From Candidatus Wolfebacteria bacterium RIFOXYD12_FULL_48_21 (GTDB lineage Bacteria > Patescibacteriota > Minisyncoccia > UBA6257 > UBA9933), in the NCBI GenBank assembly GCA_001793945.1, contig MGIW01000006.1:134179-185340 (forward strand): DNA of 51,162 nt, in the 5' to 3' direction. How positions within the stretch are numbered: position 1 is the stretch's first letter; each line of letters opens with the position of its first letter. Below the pieces are notes generated by a model. That model did no database searches. It worked only from the letters and a program-made list of their open reading frames with translations, and had not been told where the DNA came from. Of the stretch, positions 7,943-16,000 are shown piece after piece. A program made the position numbers and the translations under genes.

Positions 7943-8145
7943 GTCATTCCCGCGGAGGCGGGAAGCCATCTTTTCGTACTTTTTTAATAAAGTACGGCAA
8001 AAATCGCGAGCGAGTAAAAATGGCGGAATGGGCTCTGAAATCTCTTACGAAACTGCGAACTCGCTCCTGTGCGCCGCTCAAACAACGCAGTTTCTGAGGA
8101 GATTTCCATCGCCCATTTGATCCGCCATTTTCACAGGCTCGCAGT
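7943..8145. repeat. ~205-bp structured dispersed repeat, copy A
   Basis: Similar to 47424-47629 over its whole length. It begins with a TCCCGC/GCGGGA hairpin and a GTACTTT.../...AAAGTAC hairpin, then a long foldback: an outer GCGAGC/GCTCGC stem, AAATGGCGGAATGGGC facing GCCCATTTGATCCGCCATTT, GAAATCTC (8037-8044)/GAGATTTC (8099-8106), and GAAACTGCG (8049-8057)/CGCAGTTTC (8086-8094). The two inner stems differ from copy B but stay paired. An open reading frame on the minus strand is a by-product of the structure. It fills most of the gap between the gene ending at 7899 and the one starting at 8225. Confidence 0.8.
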
Positions 8146-8207
8146 CGCAGAATGCAAAAAGTCATAGCGCATGCCTTTCCGCGCTTTTTTGTTGGACCAT
8201 TTTACGA

Positions 8208-8213
8208 TATACT
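8208..8213 (+). promoter_or_regulatory. -10 box TATACT
   Basis: TATACT ends 11 nt before the ATG at 8225, with no clear Shine-Dalgarno between. Confidence 0.55.
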
Positions 8214-8224
8214 AAAAGAGATAC

Positions 8225-9568
8225 ATGGAAAACATTTCGGACTTTCTATTGGATTATTTTTCGATCACCCCGATCGTACAGGATATTATCCTTGGCATTG
8301 CGCGAAGCATTGGCGAGGTCTTTTCGTATGTTTGGTGGATCGTCATTCCGGTCGCCTTGGCGTTCTATCTTTGGGACCTCTATGTCGACTCGAACAAAAA
8401 AGCGGCAAAAAAAGCGCAGAAGTGGGTCGTGCTCGAATTGCGCATTCCTAAGGAAAACTTGCGCAGTCCGAAGTCCATGGAACAGGTGTTTGCCACGATC
8501 CATGGCACCTATGTCGGCGAGATCAAATGGTGGGACGAAAACATCAAGGGAAAGGTGCAAAACGCCTTGTCGTTTGAAATGGTTGGGCGAAGCGGGGGCG
8601 TATATTTTTATGTGCGCGTGCCGGCCGAGCATCGCAATTTGACTGAGTCTGCGCTGTTTGCGCAATATCCTGCCGCGGAAATAGCCGTTGTCGATGACTA
8701 CATCAGCTTTTTGCCGATGATGTTGCCCAACGACATATATGATGTATGGGGCGTCGATATGGTCCTTGATAAAGACAGCGCGTATCCTATCAAAACTTAT
8801 CTATACTTTGAAGAAAAAGAAGAAGAACAGCGCCTCGATCCGCTTACGGTCATTTTGGAGACTATGTCAAAGTTGCGCGAAAATGAAATGATCTTCGTGC
8901 AATACATATCCAAGCCGACCGGTGAAAAAACGCACAGTTATAAAAAGGGCGGGCAGGCGATCGTCGATAAAATGCTGGGCCGCGAGGTAAAGGTTGCTCC
9001 CGAGTTGAGCATACTTGATTATCTTGTCTTGTGGATCAAGAATTTTTTCCTTGCGTTTATAAGCACTCCGGAATGGCCGGAGCCTCCGAAAAAATCAGAA
9101 TCCGCGCCAAAGACCATTGCGTCGTTGAGTTTTTCCGAAAAGGAGGCACTCGAGGGCGTCGAAGGGAAAATATCAAAGCTGTGCTATGAGGTAAGCGTGC
9201 GCGCAGTATTTATAGACCGACAAGAAACATTCCACAAGGGGTACATCGGCGGCATCATGGGCGCGTTCAAGCAATTCGGATCTCAGCATATGAACTCGTT
9301 CAAGCCCAACAAGGAAACATCGGTAAACCCGCCTAAGGGCCTAAGGGCGTGGTTGTTCCCGGCGTGGAAAAATCATCAGGAATTCATGAAAAAGCGGGCC
9401 ATATTCGGGGCCTATCGCGAGCGGATCATGATCAAAAAGGCGCCGGTCTTTTCTATTGAAGAATTGGCTACACTGTACCATGTGCCGTCATCGTTGGTTA
9501 CCGCGCCGAGCATGCGCCGTATCGAGGCAAAGAAAGGCGAGCCGCCGGAGAATCTGCCGATAGAATAA
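8225..9568 (+). CDS. Membrane protein paired with a VirD4/HerA-like ATPase
   Basis: A 447-residue protein with a hydrophobic N-terminus (residues about 13-55, one or two membrane segments containing YVWWIVIPVALAFYLWDLYV) and a large soluble part. The order of this protein followed by a type IV secretion-like ATPase is one I recognise from Patescibacteria genomes, and a DUF8128-like assignment is my best guess, but I cannot verify it. Residues 60-200 look like a mixed alpha/beta domain (WVVLELRIP, GVYFYVRVPAEHRN); the C-terminal part contains HKGYIGGIMGAFKQF and ends in a short helical tail. No enzyme motif is visible. It probably anchors or regulates the ATPase encoded 142 nt downstream. Biochemical function unknown. 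Confidence 0.7.
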   Translation: MENISDFLLDYFSITPIVQDIILGIARSIGEVFSYVWWIVIPVALAFYLWDLYVDSNKKAAKKAQKWVVLELRIPKENLRSPKSMEQVFATIHGTYVGEIKWWDENIKGKVQNALSFEMVGRSGGVYFYVRVPAEHRNLTESALFAQYPAAEIAVVDDYISFLPMMLPNDIYDVWGVDMVLDKDSAYPIKTYLYFEEKEEEQRLDPLTVILETMSKLRENEMIFVQYISKPTGEKTHSYKKGGQAIVDKMLGREVKVAPELSILDYLVLWIKNFFLAFISTPEWPEPPKKSESAPKTIASLSFSEKEALEGVEGKISKLCYEVSVRAVFIDRQETFHKGYIGGIMGAFKQFGSQHMNSFKPNKETSVNPPKGLRAWLFPAWKNHQEFMKKRAIFGAYRERIMIKKAPVFSIEELATLYHVPSSLVTAPSMRRIEAKKGEPPENLPIE

Positions 9569-9594
9569 ATAACCAACAACATACCATCAGTATT

Positions 9595-9679
9595 GTCATT
9601 CCGAGCGAAACGGTACTCCGTAACGCCGAGGAATCTGCAGTTGATTATTACAGATTCCTCGGCAAGCTTCGGAATGACA
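9595..9679. repeat. REP-like palindromic element (GTCATTCCGAG type)
   Basis: Starts GTCATTCCGAGCG and ends CGGAATGAC, with an inner inverted repeat GAGGAATCTG / CAGATTCCTC. It lies between the membrane protein and the ATPase gene. The same family occurs at 38863, 41017, 42601 and 50653. Confidence 0.75.
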
Positions 9680-9710
9680 AAAAAAGTTCGCGTTTCATTT
9701 GTGACATATT

Positions 9711-11456
9711 ATGAGTAACAAAGAAATTTCAATTTTTGCAAAGACGAATTTTCGCAATCAAAGCGTTAATTTTGGCATCAAAATGAACGACCGCCTACGG
9801 CATATGTACATCGTCGGGAAGAGTGGTACGGGTAAGACCACCATGATGAAAAACTTGATGATCAACGACATCAAGAATGGATTCGGTGTTGCCGTGCTCG
9901 ACCCGCATGGTGAATTCGTCGAAGAGTTGCTTAAGCATGTACCCGAGGATCGCATTAAGGATGTCATTTATGTCAATCCGGCCGATATTGAAAATCCGGT
10001 CGGGTTCAATCCGCTTGAACGCGTCGGTGATGAACATGCGCACCTTGTCGCGTCGGCCGTAATGGGCGTGTTTCAAAAAATCTGGGTGGACGCATGGTCT
10101 GCGCGTATGGAATATATCTTGAACAACACCCTGTTGGCGCTTTTGGAATATCCGGGAACAACCCTATTAAGTATTATGCGCATGCTTGCGGAGAAAGAGT
10201 ACCGCCTGAAGGTCGTTTCCAATTTAAAGGACCCGGTCATCAAGTCGTTCTGGGAAAACGAATTTGCAAAATATACCGACAAATTCATGACCGAGGCCAT
10301 TGCACCGTTGCAGAACAAGGTTGGGCAATTCAGTTCCAACCCGGTCATTCGCAACATCATCGGTCAACCGAAGTCCACCATCGACATGCGCAAGGCGATG
10401 GACGAAGGCAAGATATTGATTTGCAATCTTTCGCAGGGCCGTCTCGGCGAAGATAATTCCGCATTGCTCGGCGCCATGATCATTACCAAGATCCAGCTGG
10501 CTGCCATGAGCCGCATCGACATTCCCGAGAGTGAACGCAGGCCGTTCTTTTTGTACATCGACGAGTTTCAGAACTTTTCCACTGGTTCATTTACGAAGAT
10601 CTTCGCCGAGGCGCGCAAATATGGACTTGGCTTGACGCTGGCCCACCAGTATGTCGATCAGCTTAAAAAAGAAGAAGGGCTTGCAGAGGCAATCGTCGGC
10701 AACATTGGCACCTTGGCTATGTTCCGCGTTGGCGCCATCGACGCCGTATTTTTTGAAAAGGAATTCGAGCCCGAGTTTACGCCGCAGGATATGATCGGCT
10801 TGTCAAACCGGCATATTTACCTTAAATTGTTGGTTGACGGCCAGGCATCGAGACCATTTTCGGCAGAGACCTTGCCGCCGTATCCAATTCCGCAGCCGAA
10901 TTACGAGGATGTCATTATTGAAAACTCCCGTAGGAATTATTCCATGCCTAAGGCGTTGGTTGATGAAATGATCGCCAAGGAATATATGGGTTCGGGTAAG
11001 GCGTCTATGGCAGATAAGGTTATGCGCCGGGATGAACGGTCGCTGGGCTCAACACTGACCCCGAGGGATTATCCGCCGAAGCGTGAATATTCGAGGTCCT
11101 TTGGTTCCGAGTCCTCCTCCTCCGCCAGCGGGCGGATACCGGCGGGCAAGCAGGATAAATCCTTCGTCCGCCAGCCGGCAGATCAGGACAGATCGTCGTT
11201 TGCGCGGGCATCCCAGGACGGGCCGTTGACCGACAGGCCGACGAACGCGCGGCCATTTAGCGGAGATCGTGGCACCAGTCCTGTGCCGCATCGCCCAGCG
11301 ATGGACGATAGATCTCGCAGCATGCCGCAGGATAAACCAAGGCATGTGTTCGAGAAAAAAGCAGTCAATATCGATGACCTGAAAAAGGCAATCGAAGAAT
11401 CATTACAAAAAAGAAAAGAAGGGCAGGGGTTAGACGCTTCATCGGAAGAGAAGTGA
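9711..11456 (+). CDS. VirD4/TraG/HerA-like DNA-translocating ATPase
   Basis: A 581-residue ATPase of the type IV coupling protein/HerA-FtsK class. Walker A is GKSGTGKTT at about 37-45, followed by the DPHGEF motif at about 64-69. Walker B is FFLYIDEFQNF near 281-291, and a downstream ARKYGLGLTLAHQY segment corresponds to the sensor region. Residues after about 430 are disordered, rich in Ser, Arg, Pro and Asp, and end in a short charged helix. There is no transmembrane helix of its own; the upstream gene probably supplies the membrane part. A role in moving DNA (export, import or conjugation-like) is inferred. The other core secretion proteins (VirB4, VirB6, relaxase) are absent from the window. 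Confidence 0.8.
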   Translation: MSNKEISIFAKTNFRNQSVNFGIKMNDRLRHMYIVGKSGTGKTTMMKNLMINDIKNGFGVAVLDPHGEFVEELLKHVPEDRIKDVIYVNPADIENPVGFNPLERVGDEHAHLVASAVMGVFQKIWVDAWSARMEYILNNTLLALLEYPGTTLLSIMRMLAEKEYRLKVVSNLKDPVIKSFWENEFAKYTDKFMTEAIAPLQNKVGQFSSNPVIRNIIGQPKSTIDMRKAMDEGKILICNLSQGRLGEDNSALLGAMIITKIQLAAMSRIDIPESERRPFFLYIDEFQNFSTGSFTKIFAEARKYGLGLTLAHQYVDQLKKEEGLAEAIVGNIGTLAMFRVGAIDAVFFEKEFEPEFTPQDMIGLSNRHIYLKLLVDGQASRPFSAETLPPYPIPQPNYEDVIIENSRRNYSMPKALVDEMIAKEYMGSGKASMADKVMRRDERSLGSTLTPRDYPPKREYSRSFGSESSSSASGRIPAGKQDKSFVRQPADQDRSSFARASQDGPLTDRPTNARPFSGDRGTSPVPHRPAMDDRSRSMPQDKPRHVFEKKAVNIDDLKKAIEESLQKRKEGQGLDASSEEK

Positions 11457-11460
11457 GTGT

Positions 11461-11605
11461 GTCATCCCGTGCTCCGACACGGGATCCAGAGTGCGGGGAA
11501 CAAGGCGCTGGATACCGGTCCCCGATCAGGTCGAGGACAGGCCCTCACCCGCCGGTATGACAATTCGGGGAATGCTGGATACCGGCCTCCGCCGGTATGA
11601 CAATG
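11461..11605. repeat. REP-like element (GTCATCCCG / CCGGTATGACAATG type)
   Basis: Contains GTCATCCCGTG...CACGGGATCCAG, then CTGGATACCGG and two CCGGTATGACAAT ends. It is a composite of two or three hairpins immediately after the ATPase stop. Relatives are at 17176 and 19346. Confidence 0.7.
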
Positions 11606-11650
11606 TGCATGCAGATTTATGCTTTTGCGTAGATGGTAGAATAAAATCAT

Positions 11651-11656
11651 TATAAT
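11651..11656 (+). promoter_or_regulatory. -10 box TATAAT of efp
   Basis: Perfect TATAAT ending 9 nt before the efp ATG; no Shine-Dalgarno fits between. Confidence 0.6.
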
Positions 11657-11665
11657 ATATACATT

Positions 11666-12235
11666 ATGTTAGGCATCAACGACTTGGAAAAAGGAAGCTC
11701 TATCATTATGGACGGAGATCCGTTTATTGTACTTGAAATATCCCATCAGCATGTCGGACGGGGAGGTTCTTCCGTGCAGACGAAATTGAAAAATCTGCGC
11801 ACCGGCCAAGTGCTGTCGCGCAACTTTAAGCCGGCCGACGAATTTGAAGAAGCCGAAGTGGAAGAATTGAAATCAAAATATCTGTATGCAAGCAAGGGCG
11901 AGTTTTGGTTTTGCGAATCGGCAAACCCGGGTAAGCGGTTCAGCTTGACCGAAGAAACGGTCGGTGATCAGAGGGATTTTTTGAAGGCCGACATGGAAGT
12001 GGTCGCGCTTATCTTTAATGAAAAGATATTCGCCGTGCGGTTGCCGGTCAAAATGGAATACCGGGTCGCGGAAGCCCCTCCGGCCATTAAGGGCAATACC
12101 GCACAAGGCGGCACGAAGGTCGTGGTCCTTGAATCAGGCGCAAAGGTGAATGTACCCATGTTCATCAACGAAAACGACATCATTCGTGTAAATACGCAGA
12201 CCGGCGAGTATGCCGAGCGCGTGGAAAAAGCGTGA
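11666..12235 (+). CDS. efp: Translation elongation factor P
   Basis: A 189-residue EF-P with the three expected beta-barrel domains: KOW-like residues 1-65, central OB about 70-128, and the C-terminal OB ending in DIIRVNTQTGEYAERV, the EF-P signature. EF-P binds between the P and E sites and rescues ribosomes stalled at polyproline. The tip of the domain I loop reads HVGRGGSS with Arg at position 32, where E. coli has the modified Lys34. An arginine tip is the type rhamnosylated by EarP in some proteobacteria, but no modification gene is in the window. It is a single-gene unit with a TATAAT box and a strong terminator hairpin. Confidence 0.95.
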   Translation: MLGINDLEKGSSIIMDGDPFIVLEISHQHVGRGGSSVQTKLKNLRTGQVLSRNFKPADEFEEAEVEELKSKYLYASKGEFWFCESANPGKRFSLTEETVGDQRDFLKADMEVVALIFNEKIFAVRLPVKMEYRVAEAPPAIKGNTAQGGTKVVVLESGAKVNVPMFINENDIIRVNTQTGEYAERVEKA

Positions 12236-12320
12236 GTAAAGCTCGATAGCTCATTAGCTTGATAGCTTAATAGAAGGATAGCTCCATAGAGAAGAAGCTT
12301 GATAGCTCGTTAGTCAAGAT
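12236..12320. repeat. Degenerate octamer array (AGCTCAAT type)
   Basis: Successive 8-nt words AGCTCGAT, AGCTCATT, AGCTTGAT, AGCTTAAT, AGAAGGAT, AGCTCCAT ... AGCTTGAT, AGCTCGTT follow one another between efp and its terminator. Shorter arrays with the same words occur at 17107, 26261, 31998 and 32646. Confidence 0.7.
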
Positions 12321-12321
12321 A

Positions 12322-12350
12322 TACAAAGAAGCGCTTTGCGCTTCTTTGTA
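12322..12350 (+). terminator. Perfect 13-bp hairpin after efp
   Basis: TACAAAGAAGCGC-TTT-GCGCTTCTTTGTA. The T-rich arm gives terminator character on both strands. Confidence 0.7.
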
Positions 12351-12412
12351 TCCTACATTTTGCACTCACTATTAAGCTATCAAGACTTCTTTTCCATCGA
12401 GCTTATTTGTTG

Positions 12413-12418
12413 TATACT
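12413..12418 (+). promoter_or_regulatory. -10 box TATACT
   Basis: TATACT ends 9 nt before the ATG at 12428. A second TATACT directly abuts the start codon. No Shine-Dalgarno. Confidence 0.55.
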
Positions 12419-12427
12419 TATTATACT

Positions 12428-12748
12428 ATGGCTATTATCTATGGAATCGATACTGAACAGCCGGTCATGCCACTTATGGTTCGTGACGCACTTATTGAAT
12501 GTTTCTACGAGGCGCATTGTCAGGATACCGGGCTTGATATGCCCAATGAGAGTACCGACCGGTCGTATTGTTCGGCGTTGGTCAAAAAGGCTTTTGCTGA
12601 AAGCGGCGGCAATTTCGATAATCCTACAAAGGAGGATCTCATGCGTGTCATGGAAAAGCTCGTCGAGTTTTCGAAAAATTTCAGAGACCCCTCGCTTGTT
12701 CAAAAGCACGCGAAAGAAATACAACAATTGCTTGACCTCATATCCTAA
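12428..12748 (+). CDS. Small conserved-looking hypothetical protein (106 aa)
   Basis: A 106-residue soluble protein beginning MAIIYGIDTEQPV. The ATG at 12428 is preferred to the upstream in-frame start because the TATACT box lies 9 nt before it. It is acidic and mostly helical, has no membrane segment, and contains cysteines at C33, C38 and C55. The segment MPLMVRDALIECFYEAH followed by a helical C-terminus looks like a small DNA- or nucleotide-associated protein, but I do not recognise a family. It is a single-gene unit closed by a strong bidirectional terminator. Function unknown. Confidence 0.65.
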   Translation: MAIIYGIDTEQPVMPLMVRDALIECFYEAHCQDTGLDMPNESTDRSYCSALVKKAFAESGGNFDNPTKEDLMRVMEKLVEFSKNFRDPSLVQKHAKEIQQLLDLIS

Positions 12749-12753
12749 TGACA

Positions 12754-12795
12754 AGGCAAACAAAAATACCCGCACGGGTATTTTTGTTTGCCTTG
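12754..12795. terminator. Bidirectional terminator
   Basis: A near-perfect hairpin of almost 20 bp (AAGGCAAACAAAAATACCCG / CGGGTATTTTTGTTTGCCTT) with a 2-nt loop, A-rich on one arm and T-rich on the other. Confidence 0.85.
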
Positions 12796-12820
12796 CGGTG
12801 GATATTCGCTTTGATCCGAT

Positions 12821-12862
12821 ATCTGCTGTCTAAATATACGATCGTATATTTGGACAGCAGAT
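12821..12862. repeat. 42-bp near-perfect palindrome upstream of the giant surface-protein gene
   Basis: ATCTGCTGTC-T-AAATATACGATCGTATATTT-G-GACAGCAGAT: two 21-nt arms with a single T/G mismatch and no loop. It lies about 165 bp before the start at 13027 in a stretch without genes. It could be an operator for a dimeric regulator or a cruciform; it is followed by no T run, so a terminator is less likely. Confidence 0.7.
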
Positions 12863-13010
12863 TCACAAAACATGGCAAATTTTCGCCGATAGCGTGAATC
12901 CGTTGATTGGCGAAGGGGCGGATAAACTCCCTATACGACTGGAGGGAGCGAGGGGGCGTCATTGAGCGAATATTTACTATGAAAAGTTTGTGGGGATGCG
13001 CGAAAAACGG

Positions 13011-13016
13011 TATACT
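13011..13016 (+). promoter_or_regulatory. -10 box TATACT of the giant surface-protein gene
   Basis: GGTATACTTATCGTATA precedes the ATG at 13027 with a 10-nt gap. The same 17-nt string occurs before the pilin gene (26394-26410). Confidence 0.6.
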
Positions 13017-13026
13017 TATCGTATAT

Positions 13027-16000
13027 ATGTTCATAAAAAAACGATTGCGAATACCTTCGAAATTTTTTCGTTTTGTAAAAAAAGTCGCGCTGACCAGCGC
13101 GATGATTTTCGTAGTGCTTCTTTCCAACGGCGGGTATGTAATCCTGTCTGCGTTGCATTTCGATACGCTTGCCGATGCTGTGCAGGCGCCGCAAGCGCAG
13201 GCGGCCCATGGTGACGGTATATTGTTTTATGGCATAGCGGGGGATGCGACGCCGCAAGTCAGGGATTATTTTTCCGCGACCAATTCGTTTGGTGCCGCCG
13301 AGCCTACCGTTACCGGTACGCAGCCGAATATTGTTGTATTCAAGCCGGCGTCCATGAAACAAGAATTCATCGGAGGATATTTAAATCCGGCGGGCAATCT
13401 GCAGATTATGTGCTATGACGGCGTAACATGGACAAATGAATGGTCCGTTGCGGTGGGTGGTACTGGCACGACACGCCGGTTTGATATTTCCTATGAAGAT
13501 GCGTCGAGTGATGTTATTGTACTGTATTCCACTAATGCGGGGGCAACGAACGAGCTTGCGTACCGCACCAAATCTGGTGCATCGGGATGCGGATCGGGCA
13601 ATTGGTCGGGAGCGACCAACCTTGATCCGGTGCGGACATCCGGTGTGGTGCAATGGGTCAAGCTTGCGAAAAACGGGACGAGCGGATCGAATTTGGTCGC
13701 CGCAATATGGGCGGATGCAAACTCCGACCTGTCGGCAATGGTCTGGTCTGGGTCTGCATGGGGGAATGAACCGTCTGCCGCGTTGTCGACAACGCTTGAA
13801 GTTGCCGCTGCCGCGCAGGATGTCGACGATTTTGACATCGGGTATGAATCGCTCTCCGGAGATTTGATGATCGTGTGGAGTAATTCCGGGCAAGGCGCGA
13901 CCGGGCTTTTGAAGTATGCCGCCTGTACGGGCAATAGCGCCTCGTGTGTGTGGACGCTCAACGGGACCATTCCTACGGTCGCCGATGCGGGTACCAATAT
14001 CGACTTGTCAGGTGACCCGCTGACCGACCAGATGTCCATGTCTGCGACAGATAACGGCACCGGCGATCTTTCGGCCGGGTATTGGAGCGGGTCTGCGTGG
14101 ACGGGCTATGCCAACCTCGATATTTCGACCGAGGCGCCGACTGCCGGCAAGCGGTTGAATCAGACCGCATGGTTGACCAACGGATCCATCACCCGATGGA
14201 TTATTGTATATGATGATGCCTCCGGCGGAAACTTGGACTGGTTTTTGGCGACGCCGGGATCGGCTCCGGTGCAACAGTCTGATACCGTCATCTCTCCTAA
14301 CTTGAATGATATTCGTCACAGGTATCGCGCGGATAATAATCCGTTTGATTCGAGCGAGGTTATGTTTGCCATTAGCGATTCGACTCAGTCGATTTATGCA
14401 AAACGGGTTGTTATGGATGCTGCTGGTGAGTTTACATGGTCCAATGCCGATGGAGGAGCCTCATTGGGGACGCTCAACGCCGTTCCGCCTGAGGGATTCC
14501 ATTTCGTGTACGATCGGTATGTGTCTAATGCTCTGACCATCGGCGTGACCGCAGGATCGATGGTGTCGAACATTAATTCGGGCGATTCTGATCAGTATGC
14601 GAACACAGCCTTGTGTGCTGATGCCGGAATATGCGCGGCATTTACGCTTAGCGTTGATGGTTCTGCGGTAACCGTTGGATCGATCAAAGTCACACAGACC
14701 GGTACGGTCGATGCGACCAACGATCTTTCCAATGTTGCATTGTTCTATGATACGGACGGCAATTATAGCAACGGTGTGACGGGACAATATGACGGCACGG
14801 TCGCGAACTTCACCGCGGGAACGGTCACATTCAGTGGTTCGCTCGCGTTGACACCGGGCACAACCTATTATTTTTATGTGCGCTACGATGCAAAGAACGG
14901 TTCCAACGCGCCGAAAGGCGGGCAGACCGTCGATTTTTCGATTGCTGCAAATAGCGATGTAACGCTATCATCCGGGACTGCCGATATTGCCGGCGGCGGC
15001 GCGGTGCTTGCCGGATCTACTACTATTATTCCCAATGCGACGGCAACGACCTATGGGAGCGGGCTTGCCGACGGCGGGCGAAGCTATGAATCAATCACAG
15101 TCACCGGGTATGGATTCGGCGTTGCGCCGGGCGGTTCGCGCGCAAATTGTTCCGGCGCGGTGGATACCGGGTGTGTTCGGTTTGTGGTCGGCGGCAACGC
15201 AACGGTTGCCGATGGCGACATTACCGCGTGGTCCAATACCTCAATTACCTATGCGATTGACCCCGGGCTTGCAACACTTGGCGGAGCAAGCGCCGTTGAA
15301 GTTGTCGCAGGCGGGCAGAGTGATGCATCCGATTTGAACTTTACTATTTATCCGAATGTTACCGGCATGGCGGTTTGTGTCGATTGCGGGACGAATGCCG
15401 CGCGTGAATATAATGCGGCTGATACGGACGGACTTATGATGCTGCAAGGCGACCACTTCGGGGCAACCGCGGGGACGGCGACATTTGGTGGCGGGTTCGG
15501 CTCGCTCGCTGGAACGATCCATGCGACCGCCGAAGGGCCGTGCACGACGGGCGGTTGGAGCGCGGCGGGTTATTCGGGTAATACCGTGTGCGTAGAGGTA
15601 AGCCCTGCAATTTCAAATAGCGTCTATACCGGCACAGTGACGGTGACCCGCAACAGTGATGCAAAGACTGATTATATCGACTTGCGTGTGTTGCCACGCA
15701 TTATTTCCAACTCGCCAACGAGCGATATTAAGGGTGCGACCGTACAGATCCTCGGCGATCATTTGTGTGAATCGGGCACATGCCCTACCGCAGGGAACCG
15801 ATCCACCGTTTCTGATAATATTTTATTTGGCACGACGCAAGCGCCCGATGCTGACTTTCTTGCGCTGAGCGGTGGGGCGGGGGCGTGCAATGGCAGCGGC
15901 GCTGCGTGGACGCATACGGAAGTTTGCGTAAAGGTTCCTGCTGCTGTCGGAGCCGGTTCTCAGCCGACCAAGGCGACATCGAACAATTCCTATCTATCCA

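Noticed and set aside
7944-8165. Minus-strand open reading frame of 73 codons
   Set aside because: It lies wholly within the structured repeat copy A; its codons follow the stems and no ribosome binding site or promoter supports it.
12907-13026. N-terminal extension of the giant surface protein from 12907
   Set aside because: The 40 extra residues would precede the signal peptide and overlap the TATACT box.
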